Source: Acidobacteriota bacterium (GTDB lineage Bacteria; Pseudomonadota; Alphaproteobacteria; Caulobacterales; Hyphomonadaceae). From it: a DNA stretch of 64,000 nucleotides. How positions within the stretch are numbered: position 1 is the first letter of the stretch; each line of letters opens with the position of its first letter. The stretch is taken from positions 62,001-126,000 of the forward strand of contig JADJRB010000001.1 of assembly GCA_016712445.1 (NCBI GenBank), in the 5' to 3' direction. Positions 54,855 to 62,189 of the stretch are shown here, in pieces. Below the pieces are notes generated by a model. It saw nothing but the letters and a program-made list of their open reading frames with translations, ran no database searches and was not told the origin of the DNA. The translations under genes were made by a program, and so were the position numbers.

Positions 54855-56444
54855 CTACTCGGCGGCGTCTTCCAGGGGAACGATGTCGGCCTCGGAGGCG
54901 CGTGGCAGCGTGACTTCGACCCGCGTGCCCTTGCCGGGCCGGGAGTCGATCTTCAGCGTCCCGCCATGCAGCTCGGCGAAGCGGCGGACCACCGACAGGC
55001 CGAGCCCCGTGCCGGGCTTCGCGCCGGTGCCTTGCGCAAACGGTTCGGTCAGGCGGGCAAGGTCAGCTGCCGCAATGCCCGCGCCGCGGTCAGTGACGCT
55101 GAGCTGCGCCGCGCCGCCATCGATCCGGGTTTCGAGCGTCACCGACTTTCCGTTGGCGGAATACTTGATCGCGTTTGAGACGAGGTTCTGCCAGATCTGG
55201 CGAACCGCGCGGGCATCCGCCTCGGCCCAGACTTCGTCAGCGGACTTCAGCTTCAAGGTCACCCCCGCGCGCGCGGCGTGCCCGGCCAGCTGGCGGATCA
55301 CGGACTCCCCCGAGGCCGTCAGGTCCACCGGTTCGGGTTCAAGGCGCGGTTGGCCGGCTTCGCTGCGGGCGAGGTCGAGAATGTCGTCGACCAGCAGCAG
55401 CAGGTCCGTGCCGCTCTCGTGGATGATCGAAGGATAGTCCGCATACGGCTTGGGCATCGGCCCCATCAGTTCAGCCTGCATCACTTCGGCATAGCCAAGG
55501 ATCGCGTTCAGCGGCGTCTTCAGGTCGTGGCCGAGCGAGGCAAAGAACGCGGTGCGCGACTTCAGCTTCTCCTCGAGTTCCAGCACCGCGTTCACGGAGG
55601 TCGGCGGCGCTTCGTCGGCGGCGTCGACCATCAGCACATGGCAGCCCTTGGCATGGCGCTCCGCCAGCACGCGCACGCGCTGGCCGGAGACGAGTTCGAT
55701 GGTGACGAGCTTGCGGCCCGCACGGCCGGCGGCCGGCAGCGGGAAGTTGTGGTCGGTGACGAGGCTCGATAGCGCCGAGCCGGGGCGCATCGTCACCAGC
55801 CCGAACGTGTCGCCTTGCACCCGCCGCAGGCGCCCTTCGGGGGTAACGTCGATCCAGCTGATGCCGGTCATGGCGATCGGTTGCGGCTCGGGGTCTGCGG
55901 GCACGGCCGGCGCGGTCTTCGCGGCTTCGTTGCGCGCCTCCTCCGCGCGCTGCCCGGCGACGAGGTGCCAGACTTGCAGCGACGCCAGCACCAGGCCGGA
56001 AAACGCGAAAGGCGCCGCCAGCGCGGCGGCGCCGGGCGCCAGCGGCGGCACGGCGCCGAGCGGCGTTGCCACAAACACCGCGAACAGGGCGAGCGCCGCA
56101 AACGCGCCGGCTTCGCCGGCCATCCGCAGCGCGCCTGCCTGCAGCGCGGCCAGCGGCGAGGCGACCAGCAACACGATCAGCGGCGACCCGCTGCCGCCGG
56201 TCAGCAGGATCGCGACGAGCCCGCACAGCAGCCAGGAAATGACGATGAGTCCGCGCCGCAGGGTGTCGCCCGCACCCGCGAAGGCGAGGCCGACGACGCC
56301 GGGTATGAAGGCCAGCAAAAGCGCGCTCGCAACGCTGGCCAGCGGCGCCCCGGCGACGCCGCCCGAGATCGCCGCCGCGAGCCCGAGCGCGATCCACGCC
56401 AGGTGAATAAATTGTAACCGCTTCTGCGCCGTTTCGGGGGCCAA
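54855..56444 (-). CDS. Membrane sensor histidine kinase
   Basis: A 529-aa HisKA kinase. About five to six hydrophobic helices occupy residues 10-165. A PAS-like segment (WIDVTPEGRLRRVQGDTFGLV) follows. The phosphoacceptor box is SLGHDLKTPLNAILGYAE, followed by a catalytic domain with QNLVSNAIKYSANGK (N box), DRGAGI (G1) and GTGLGLSVVRRFAELHGG (G2). The start appears to be TTG at 56444. No response regulator is adjacent, so it is an orphan kinase. A four-base HDLK/HDLKTPL variant of the H box is present instead of HELRTPL. Confidence 0.9.
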   Translation of the reverse strand: MAPETAQKRLQFIHLAWIALGLAAAISGGVAGAPLASVASALLLAFIPGVVGLAFAGAGDTLRRGLIVISWLLCGLVAILLTGGSGSPLIVLLVASPLAALQAGALRMAGEAGAFAALALFAVFVATPLGAVPPLAPGAAALAAPFAFSGLVLASLQVWHLVAGQRAEEARNEAAKTAPAVPADPEPQPIAMTGISWIDVTPEGRLRRVQGDTFGLVTMRPGSALSSLVTDHNFPLPAAGRAGRKLVTIELVSGQRVRVLAERHAKGCHVLMVDAADEAPPTSVNAVLELEEKLKSRTAFFASLGHDLKTPLNAILGYAEVMQAELMGPMPKPYADYPSIIHESGTDLLLLVDDILDLARSEAGQPRLEPEPVDLTASGESVIRQLAGHAARAGVTLKLKSADEVWAEADARAVRQIWQNLVSNAIKYSANGKSVTLETRIDGGAAQLSVTDRGAGIAAADLARLTEPFAQGTGAKPGTGLGLSVVRRFAELHGGTLKIDSRPGKGTRVEVTLPRASEADIVPLEDAAE

Positions 56445-56564
56445 CTCTTAACACCCCATAGAGAAATCTTAGGCATTCTTGCCGGATCAGGTGCCCGGAC
56501 TGCTGTATTTGTAATGTGTAAATCGCACAAGGCATGGTTCCCCCTGCCGGGAAGTTCGGGCAAC

Positions 56565-56570
56565 TATAAT
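56565..56570 (+). promoter_or_regulatory. Possible -10 box (TATAAT) for the 56596 gene
   Basis: A perfect TATAAT stands 26 bp before the ATG, in otherwise GC-rich DNA. No good -35 hexamer is seen 16-18 bp upstream, so it may need an activator or an alternative sigma factor. Confidence 0.5.
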
Positions 56571-56595
56571 CGCGTGTCGCGTGAGGGAGTTTAGA

Positions 56596-57561
56596 ATGAA
56601 GACCTCTGGGGTGATCGCCGCAGTCGTTTGCGGGTTTGGGCTGGTTGCGGGAGCATCGGCCCAGAAGGCGGATCCGATTTCGGAAAACGCCGCTGTTTAC
56701 ATGACCTACCAGTCGGACGCCGAAGGCGTTGCGGCCAAGCCGTTCAAGTCGACCGGCGATCTCGATTCGGCGCTGAATACGCTTGGCGCCTACAATGCTG
56801 ACCAGCTGACGCGGGGCTGGATGTCTTACTCCGCGCTGGTGGCGGCGCAGGATCCGGAATTCGCTGCGACCGTTCGCGATATCGAAGCCTTCTACGGCCG
56901 CGAGCCGGTGATGAAGAGCTTTGCGGCCGGCAACGCCTATGCCCGCTCGCTCGCAGGCGGCGACAATGCGGTCGGCGGCGCGATTGCGGTGACCGATGCG
57001 GACCTGCCGCGCATTTACTCCTCCGCGGCGACGATCAAGGAACAGGGATATTCGCTGCAGGGCTACGGCTGGGCGAAGGCGCGCATCCGGAACGGCTCGC
57101 AGCGCGCTGACGTGGTGAAGGTGCTGCAGGGCAAGGGTACGGCCGCTGACAGCCTGATCGTCACGGCGCTGACGGATGCCTCGCCGCTGTCGAAGGACAC
57201 CAAGGTCGGCGTGATCAACGCGGCGGCCACGGCGGACGACGTTGCCGGCGCAGTGCGCCTGCCGGCGTTCCTGACCAGCGGCTTCACTGGCAAGCGCCAG
57301 AAGGTTGCCTTCGGCAAGGAAGCCGTTGCCAACCAGATCGCCTCGCTCGCGGCGATGCGGGTGATCGGGGCCGGCTCGGTTGACCAGGCGCGCCTGACCA
57401 AGGTGATGCTCGAACCGGCGGTTCAGAGCTGCCTGAAGATGCAGAACCTGCAGCTGCAGGGCTGCGTGGCCGGAGTCGGCCAGGAATTCGAAATCCCTCA
57501 CTGCATCAGCCAGCACACGCTGACTGAAGTCGCTGACTGCCTGGGCTCAGTCTATAAATAG
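56596..57561 (+). CDS. Exported hypothetical protein (321 aa)
   Basis: Signal peptide VIAAVVCGFGLVAGASA with cleavage near residue 22. The mature protein has repeated Ala-rich helices and a C-terminal domain with four Cys residues (SCLKMQNLQLQGCVAG, HCISQHTLTEVADCLG). This looks like a disulfide-stabilised periplasmic protein. GAGGGAG precedes ATG 56596. A rho-independent terminator follows, so it is probably monocistronic. No family recognised. Confidence 0.78.
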   Translation: MKTSGVIAAVVCGFGLVAGASAQKADPISENAAVYMTYQSDAEGVAAKPFKSTGDLDSALNTLGAYNADQLTRGWMSYSALVAAQDPEFAATVRDIEAFYGREPVMKSFAAGNAYARSLAGGDNAVGGAIAVTDADLPRIYSSAATIKEQGYSLQGYGWAKARIRNGSQRADVVKVLQGKGTAADSLIVTALTDASPLSKDTKVGVINAAATADDVAGAVRLPAFLTSGFTGKRQKVAFGKEAVANQIASLAAMRVIGAGSVDQARLTKVMLEPAVQSCLKMQNLQLQGCVAGVGQEFEIPHCISQHTLTEVADCLGSVYK

Positions 57562-57590
57562 TCCATACTCCACACACTCACTCTCCCTCA

Positions 57591-57626
57591 AAACCCCGGT
57601 CGCCACTGGCGCCCGGGGTTTCTTTT
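57591..57626 (+). terminator. Rho-independent terminator
   Basis: AAACCCCGG (57591-57599) and CCGGGGTTT (57613-57621) form a perfect nine-pair stem around a 13-base loop; the T-rich CTTTTT follows. It lies 30 bp after the exported hypothetical gene. Confidence 0.88.
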
Positions 57627-57656
57627 TGGCGCCTCGCAAATCATATGGAGACCCAA

Positions 57657-58082
57657 ATGAGCATCGAATCCAAAGCTGCCGACATCCGAGAAGAATTCTC
57701 CTGGCTGGAGGATTGGGAGGCGCGCTATGCGCACCTCATCGACCTGGGCAAGGCGAACCCGGCGCTCGCCCCTGCCGAGCGGACGGAGGAGACGCGGGTG
57801 CGCGGCTGCGCCTCGCAGGTCTGGCTGGTGACGGGCCTTGAGGACGGCCGGCTGGTGATCCGGGCGGAGAGCGATGCGGTGATCGTGTCGGGCCTGATCG
57901 CGCTGCTGATGCGCCTGTATTCCGGCGAGCCGCCGGGCGACATCCTTGCGTTCGACGCCAACGCCCTCCTGACCGAGATCGGCGTCAGCGGCGCGCTGAC
58001 CGCGCAGCGCTCCAACGGACTCGCCTCGATGCTGGCGCGGATAAAGGCCGACGCCCGCGCCGCGCAGGCGCCTCAGGCCTGA
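57657..58082 (+). CDS. sufE: Cysteine desulfuration protein SufE
   Basis: Accepts sulfur from SufS and delivers it to SufBCD for Fe-S cluster assembly. The 141-aa protein has the acceptor Cys in TRVRGCASQVWLV, with IREEFSWLEDWEARYAHLIDLGK before it and ALTAQRSNGLASMLARIK at the C-terminus, all typical. ATG 57657 has TGGAG seven bases upstream and is preferred to ATG 57645. No other suf gene is in the window. It converges with the 81-aa gene, overlapping by 10 bp. Confidence 0.93.
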   Translation: MSIESKAADIREEFSWLEDWEARYAHLIDLGKANPALAPAERTEETRVRGCASQVWLVTGLEDGRLVIRAESDAVIVSGLIALLMRLYSGEPPGDILAFDANALLTEIGVSGALTAQRSNGLASMLARIKADARAAQAPQA

Positions 58083-58318
58083 CCGGCGCACAGGCGCGCA
58101 GGCAAGCCCCCTGCGCGCACGGCAATGCCTTCAGCTTCGAGTTCGGTCGCCAGCCCTGCCGGCACCACGCCGACGCGCATGCGCCGCGCATCCTGCGAGC
58201 GGTAAAGGACCCAGACGCCGTTCAGGTCGAAGATCATGCCGCCGCGCGCCAGGGCCAGCGTGACCAGCGGGCGCTCCAGCAACCGGTCCTTGCGGCGCCA
58301 TCCGTTGCGGCGGGTCAT
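58073..58318 (-). CDS. Small hypothetical protein (81 aa) coupled to a DnaA-IV-like gene
   Basis: A short basic protein (MTRRNGWRRKDRLLERPLVTLALARGG, then IFDLNGVWVLYRSQDARRMRVG). Its start overlaps the upstream gene's stop by 4 bp (ATGA), a sign of real translational coupling. No family recognised. Confidence 0.6.
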   Translation of the reverse strand: MTRRNGWRRKDRLLERPLVTLALARGGMIFDLNGVWVLYRSQDARRMRVGVVPAGLATELEAEGIAVRAGGLPARLCAGQA

Positions 58319-58659
58319 GCCACGTCCTCCCCTTGCACGGCCGTTGCCACAGAGCGCAGGCCGACGGCCAGCTGGTCGATCCAGGTGTCGAAATCCGGAT
58401 CCTCGCGGTAGTCCTCGACCAGGCGGCAGGCGCGCGCCGCCGTGGACTTGTCGCGCCCGAAGCCGATGGCGACGCGCGTCATGCTCATGCCGAGCCCCGC
58501 ATAGGCGAGGTACATGGCGATATGCCGGGCCCGCGCGTGGACCGGCGAGCCGCGATCATCCGACAGGATCAGCACGGTCTTCAGGCCCAGCGCAAAGCCG
58601 ACCAGCGCCGCCGCCAGCTCGGCGCGGTCCGCGTCTGATCTCGGGTTGAACTCGTCCAT
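58315..58659 (-). CDS. Small DnaA-domain-IV-like helix-turn-helix protein
   Basis: A 114-aa protein whose middle (RARHIAMYLAYAGLGMSMTRVAIGFGRDKSTAARACRLVEDYRED) closely follows the DNA-binding domain IV of DnaA, where AMYLAR...IG..FGGRDHTTV is the signature. The ATPase domains are absent. It could bind DnaA-box-like DNA or be a transcription factor derived from it. Residues 1-40 and 95-114 are unrelated. Coupled to the 81-aa gene. Confidence 0.7.
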   Translation of the reverse strand: MDEFNPRSDADRAELAAALVGFALGLKTVLILSDDRGSPVHARARHIAMYLAYAGLGMSMTRVAIGFGRDKSTAARACRLVEDYREDPDFDTWIDQLAVGLRSVATAVQGEDVA

Positions 58660-58716
58660 GCACTTCTGCTCCCTGCTGCGTGTGGCCGCAGTATAACCGG
58701 GTTTCAGAGGTGTAGG

Positions 58717-58724
58717 ATAAGTTT
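58717..58724. repeat. Left target-site duplication of the IS1595-type element
   Basis: ATAAGTTT directly abuts the left inverted repeat, and the same eight bases follow the right inverted repeat at 61026-61033. Eight-base duplications are known for the IS1595 family. Confidence 0.88.
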
Positions 58725-58746
58725 CCTAATTATATACCTGACAAAG
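58725..58746 (+). repeat. Left inverted repeat of the IS1595-type element
   Basis: A 22-bp end starting CCTAATTATATAC. It is the inverted copy of 61004-61025 with one mismatch. Confidence 0.9.
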
Positions 58747-58755
58747 TAGGATAAG

Positions 58756-58956
58756 ATGACCGATTCGAAGACTGACAGGCCGGCGCCGGCGACCGAGCCG
58801 GAAATTGAGATTACTCAGGAGATGGTAAGAGAGGGGGTCTCTGTTTTGAGAAGCTTCGCCCTGTATGAGGGTAAATGTGATTCAATAGAGGAGGCAGTGG
58901 TCGGCGAGATTCTTGCGATAGCGTCCAGCCGTTATCAGCTTCGATCTGGTGATTAA
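58756..58956 (+). CDS. Small acidic hypothetical protein (66 aa) in the IS1595-type element
   Basis: Starts ten bases inside the left inverted repeat with AGGATAAG as a possible ribosome binding site. Sequence MTDSKTDRPAPATEPEIEITQEMVREGVSVLRSF... (first part shown by motif only: acidic start, then an EIT-x-EMV-x-EG helix) reads like a natural small protein. It overlaps the 3' end of the opposite HEPN-like gene, so one of the two may be longer on paper than in reality. Confidence 0.5.
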   Translation: MTDSKTDRPAPATEPEIEITQEMVREGVSVLRSFALYEGKCDSIEEAVVGEILAIASSRYQLRSGD

Positions 58957-59437
58957 ACGCGTTCATCGCATCCGAGAGGGCTGCGAAGTTTTCGGCGCAA
59001 CGCTTGATCTTCGCTTCAGTATACTTGTTGAGAAACTTATCGTCCTTCATGTCAATTTTCCCGACAGGCAGGATGCCAAAGCCATCGCGGTCAGCTGACA
59101 TGAACGAGTGTGCGATAGAATTGCGGTGCTTTGATTGCTTCAAGGCGGTTTGCAGTAGTTGATTGACAACGTAGTGGTGTGCAGACGTTTTCCCGAATCG
59201 ATCTTCGGAAGCGTTGATCGTGGCCTCAATCTTAGTGCGGAAGCTAACGATGTTCTCAAATGAGCTGACGCACGAATGGAAGTGTTCTGCGGCGACAATC
59301 ATGGCGAACATTTCGTTTAGGTGTAGGTCAACGGTGCTCCAAGCAGTGATTGCCAGGCCAAGTTCTGAGAACATGAAGAGCGTATTTTTTTCGTAGCCAC
59401 TCAACGAAGCAAATTTTTTATCGAGGTCTTCTGCCAT
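58811..59437 (-). CDS. HEPN-motif-containing passenger protein (208 aa)
   Basis: Helical protein with a central HRNSIAHS: R105 and H110 form the RN-x3-H (R-x4-6-H) motif of HEPN ribonucleases, in a long helix as expected (LLQTALKQSKHRNSIAHSFM). ATG 59437 is used because upstream residues are antisense to the 43-aa ORF. The last ~40 residues lie antisense to the 66-aa ORF and look less protein-like. Cargo of the IS1595-type element; an RNase or toxin-like role is inference from the motif alone. Confidence 0.62.
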   Translation of the reverse strand: MAEDLDKKFASLSGYEKNTLFMFSELGLAITAWSTVDLHLNEMFAMIVAAEHFHSCVSSFENIVSFRTKIEATINASEDRFGKTSAHHYVVNQLLQTALKQSKHRNSIAHSFMSADRDGFGILPVGKIDMKDDKFLNKYTEAKIKRCAENFAALSDAMNAFNHQIEADNGWTLSQESRRPLPPLLNHIYPHTGRSFSKQRPPLLPSPE

Positions 59438-59567
59438 GTCCGATCCAAAATCTGGTGCGAAGTTTGATGAAACCCTCCGGCGACTGATCAAGCAGAAGCC
59501 GAAGCCGCATGACGAAATGAAGAAGGGGCGCGAGCCGAAGAATGAGACTAAGAAAAAGCCGCGCTAA
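59436..59567 (+). CDS. Small basic protein (43 aa) divergent from the HEPN-like gene
   Basis: ATG at 59436, stop TAA at 59565-59567; lysine-rich (KFDETLRRLIKQKPKPHDEM then KKGREPKNETKKKPR). GAGG stands nine bases upstream. Its start and the opposite gene's start share CATG, so the two translation starts overlap head to head. The pattern KFDETLRRL..KPKPHDEM resembles small alphaproteobacterial proteins of unknown function; it could be a partner of the HEPN-like protein. Confidence 0.55.
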   Translation: MSDPKSGAKFDETLRRLIKQKPKPHDEMKKGREPKNETKKKPR

Positions 59568-59878
59568 TTCTTCGTACTCCGCCCGTCCATGGTGCCCGTG
59601 CTAAACTCAACCGAGTCAAATATCTCGGTGAACAATGCCAGCATCTCATGATCCTCCTTCGCCCAAGCCTCTTTCTCATCAGGAAGAGGTAGCGCTTGCC
59701 CTGCCATTTCTCGAAGCACTGCTAACCGCTCGGCGCCGTGCTGAGGGTCCATTCGCTGAATTACAAGGAGGGACGATACTATCGCCCGAAGAACAGATAT
59801 TTCAGCCTTGGCAACGTTGTGCATATCGCCCAATTTCGCCAAAGCTTCTCGAAGAAGCTCAACTTCTGTTCTGGCCAC
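59564..59878 (-). CDS. Coiled-coil hypothetical protein (104 aa) in the IS1595-type element
   Basis: Helical, leucine-spaced N-terminus (ELLREALAKLGDMHNVAKAEISVLRAIVSSLL) suggests a coiled coil; acidic C-terminus. Lies between the transposase and the HEPN-like gene on the same strand, 80 bp after the transposase stop. No family recognised. Confidence 0.5.
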   Translation of the reverse strand: MARTEVELLREALAKLGDMHNVAKAEISVLRAIVSSLLVIQRMDPQHGAERLAVLREMAGQALPLPDEKEAWAKEDHEMLALFTEIFDSVEFSTGTMDGRSTKN

Positions 59879-59958
59879 GGCGCCGCTCTTTTATGCCCGC
59901 GTCAATTCAAAAGCGATTCTGTTTCGCGCGCCAGCGCTTGAAGCGCTTGACCTTCTGA

Positions 59959-60963
59959 CTATGCGAGACCGGCTTCACCAATCCGCCGATAGGTCAGGCG
60001 CTTGCCTTCGACCATGCGGAGCAGCTGGTTGTGGCGCTCGGTGTCTTCCACACCAACGGCCGATCGGCGGTTATAGCGGAAGTCAAACTCGCGCAGGTAA
60101 CGGTGAAGGTGGGCCTCGCCGCAATGCTGGTAGACGCCGCGCATACCGCGCTTGAAGACCGAGAAGTAGTTCTCGACCGTGTTGGAATGGATCTCGCCGC
60201 GCACATATTCGCCAGACGCGTGATGCACGGTGCGGTGATCCGCAAACTCTTGGCCGGTCGTTGTGTAGAGCTTGGACTCGTCCGTATACAGTTTCGACTT
60301 GCGCGAGGCGTTCTTGACCAGAATTTCGCGCACGCTCTCCTTCGTGGCTTGCTTGACGTGGAACGAGCGAACCGAACCGCCGCGCTCAACCAGTGAGACA
60401 ATGGCGCGCTTGTTGGCGGGGCCACGACCCTTCTTGGAGCCCTTGTAGGGCGTGCCATCGGTGCGGGTTTTGCGCGGGTTATCGACTTGGCCGTAATAGG
60501 TCTCATCGGCTTCCACGATCTTGCCTTCACCGCCCAGCGGGCCGGACGAGTCAACGGTTTCGCCCATGGCTTCGCGGATACGGTGGAACATGAACCAAGC
60601 GGTTTTGTAGGTGACGCCAATCGTGCGGTGAAGCTGGTGAGCGGACATGCCCTTCTTGGATGAAGTCAGCAGGTAGGTGGCCAGCAGCCATTTGTGCAGC
60701 GGCACTTTGGAGGACTCAAAGATCGTGCCCACGGTGACGGTGAACTGCTTGCGGCATCCGTTGCACTGGTAGAGGCCCTTACGCTCAACGCCTTCCGGGT
60801 GAGCTTTCGAGGGGCGCGAGAAAGCGCCTTTGATAGCGGTGATGTGCGTGTCGCCAGTGCAGCCGCAATGCGGGCAAACGACGCCATCCGGCCAGCGCTG
60901 CGCTTCCAGATGCTGGCGGGCAGCGTCTTCGTTCTGGAACATCGGGGCGTTGAGATTGGTCAT
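59959..60963 (-). CDS. IS1595/ISXO2-like transposase
   Basis: A 334-aa transposase. A zinc ribbon is formed by C30, C33, C67 and C70. A helical linker (KWLLATYLLTSSKKGMSAHQLHRTIGVTYKTAW) follows. The ISXO2-type catalytic core has VEADETYYG (D153), YTDES (D228) and HSNTVENYFSVFKRG (N261, E264, K271), with KGSKKGRGPANKRAIVSLVERGG typical of the family. Full length, no frameshift. GGAG stands before the ATG, and a good promoter runs in from the right terminal repeat. Confidence 0.94.
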   Translation of the reverse strand: MTNLNAPMFQNEDAARQHLEAQRWPDGVVCPHCGCTGDTHITAIKGAFSRPSKAHPEGVERKGLYQCNGCRKQFTVTVGTIFESSKVPLHKWLLATYLLTSSKKGMSAHQLHRTIGVTYKTAWFMFHRIREAMGETVDSSGPLGGEGKIVEADETYYGQVDNPRKTRTDGTPYKGSKKGRGPANKRAIVSLVERGGSVRSFHVKQATKESVREILVKNASRKSKLYTDESKLYTTTGQEFADHRTVHHASGEYVRGEIHSNTVENYFSVFKRGMRGVYQHCGEAHLHRYLREFDFRYNRRSAVGVEDTERHNQLLRMVEGKRLTYRRIGEAGLA

Positions 60964-60983
60964 AATCGTTCTCCGTTGAGAAC

Positions 60984-61012
60984 AATATGGTTTTAGGGCG
61001 CCGCTTTGTCAA
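60984..61012 (-). promoter_or_regulatory. Transposase promoter, -35 inside the right inverted repeat
   Basis: Read on the minus strand: TTGACA (61007-61012), a 17-base spacer, then CATATT (60984-60989), 21 bases ahead of the transposase ATG. The -35 box lies inside the terminal repeat, so transposase binding to the end could autoregulate it. Confidence 0.72.
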
Positions 61013-61025
61013 GTATATAATTAGG
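61004..61025 (-). repeat. Right inverted repeat of the IS1595-type element
   Basis: A 22-bp end whose reverse complement starts CCTAATTATATAC; one mismatch to the left end. Confidence 0.9.
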
Positions 61026-61033
61026 ATAAGTTT
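61026..61033. repeat. Right target-site duplication
   Basis: ATAAGTTT, identical to 58717-58724. Confidence 0.88.
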
Positions 61034-61331
61034 CCTAGTTTTTCAATCGGGGGCGCGTGGCTGCTGCAGGATGCGGCGCGCGGGGTGTTGCATAAGTGGG
61101 GGAAGCCGGGCGGATCGATCACGGACCAAGTAAACATTTGAATTTGGCCATCCACGTAGACCAGCTTAAGGTGACTTCTGGGCCAATCACGCGACTTGAG
61201 ACACGTTCAGCAGAAACCAAGGTCGACCGCTTGGCATCCGATTGACGTTCAGGTCAACTTGGCGGCAAATCTTTAATGGCCGCAGTGTACACACCGAGTC
61301 CGCAAGCGTAAAAACTGCCGCGAAGGTCAAC
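61034..61331. other. Intergenic region between the IS element and the PIN module
   Basis: The first ~100 bp are GC-rich and hold an open frame (61055-61141) without a start codon that ends in TGA. It may be the 3' scrap of a lost gene, but this is unsupported. Composition turns to lower GC after about 61140, marking the left border of the accessory module. No clear promoter was seen. Confidence 0.4.
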
Positions 61332-62189
61332 ATGAAGTCTTTTACAATTCGAATTGTGATCGCGGCTTCCCGAATCGATGGCGTAGACGCGCCAACGCCC
61401 GAAGACCTTCTGGGACAGGTAAAGGACTTTGTGGACGTGCTTCGAGGCGTCGAGAAAGCTATCGCTCCGACCGGCGAAACCGAACTCGATTGGCGCATTA
61501 CCAGAGCAACTAGCAATAGCCCAATCACGTTCGAAGTGACGCCTTATTCCAGCACTTTTGCAACCAACATTGATCGTCGTGCGATTGAAGTCGAGCGAGC
61601 TGCAAGCAACGGTCTCATCGAACTGGGGCGAGGAAACTTGGCCCCAGACTTTTTTACACCCGCGGTACTTCCTCGGGCACATAGCCTTCACTCTCGTGTA
61701 ACAAATGGCCTCGCCAGCACAGAAATTCACTTTCCTGACTTCATCAATGCGGCACCGATCTCGATTGACCGATCTGCGGCTGATCGATTGTTGCTGTCTC
61801 AAGAGATTTTGGCGACGGACGTGCCCGTCCCATACCGTGAGATCGGCGCCATCGAAGGATATATTTCCAAGATTGAGCGAGACGGCAACGGAAAGCCCAT
61901 TTTACATGTTCGCCGAAGGCTCGACGGCGTCGTGGTCAAAGCCACGGGCAAAGGTGCCGCGTTTCAACAACTCAACTACATACCGCTCGGCGAAATCTGG
62001 AATGGACTTAGAGTTCGGCTTTTCGGCCTCCTAACTTTCGAGCACGAAGACAAGATCAAGTCTTTTCACGTCGACCATTTAGAGATTTTGGATCAGCGCG
62101 GATTGCCGACAATGGATGATATTGTCGACCCGACCTTCACAGAAGGTTTGTCTACTGAAGAATTCTTGGAGAGTATTCGACGTGCGTAA
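61332..62189 (+). CDS. Unrecognised 285-aa protein coupled to a PIN nuclease
   Basis: No family recognised. The N-terminal ~80 residues start MKSFTIRIVIAASRIDG and look alpha/beta. A central region (to ~170) has mixed strands. Residues ~190-265 (IEGYISKIERDGNGKPILHV, then KATGKGAAF, then GLRVRLFGLLTF, then SFHVDHLEIL) show the alternating strand pattern and G-x-V/I turns of a small beta-barrel, possibly OB-like. The C-terminus is acidic (DDIVDPTFTEGLSTEEFLESIRRA), as in tails that dock on a toxin. It overlaps the PIN gene by 8 bp. Start ATG 61332 with AAGG upstream. Lower GC than the core genome. Confidence 0.75.
   Translation: MKSFTIRIVIAASRIDGVDAPTPEDLLGQVKDFVDVLRGVEKAIAPTGETELDWRITRATSNSPITFEVTPYSSTFATNIDRRAIEVERAASNGLIELGRGNLAPDFFTPAVLPRAHSLHSRVTNGLASTEIHFPDFINAAPISIDRSAADRLLLSQEILATDVPVPYREIGAIEGYISKIERDGNGKPILHVRRRLDGVVVKATGKGAAFQQLNYIPLGEIWNGLRVRLFGLLTFEHEDKIKSFHVDHLEILDQRGLPTMDDIVDPTFTEGLSTEEFLESIRRA

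Larger units (their letters stand above)
58725..61025 (-). mobile_element. Complete IS1595/ISXO2-type insertion element with passenger genes (2301 bp)
   Basis: Bounded by 22-bp inverted repeats (one mismatch) and an 8-bp target duplication ATAAGTTT. Inside are an ISXO2-like transposase on the minus strand and up to four short ORFs. At 2301 bp it exceeds a simple IS of this family, so it carries cargo. The rebuilt empty site reads TAGG-ATAAGTTT-CCTA, a near-palindrome whose flanks resemble the element's own tips (CCTAA). Intact ends and duplication suggest recent insertion. Confidence 0.9.

Noticed and set aside
55471..57516. Minus-strand ORF (681 aa) spanning the histidine kinase promoter region
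   Set aside because: Runs antisense to an exported protein and out of frame through the kinase; arginine/alanine-rich nonsense.
61055..61141. Gene fragment to the right of the IS element
   Set aside because: Only 28 codons, no start codon and no recognisable similarity; kept as a remark only.
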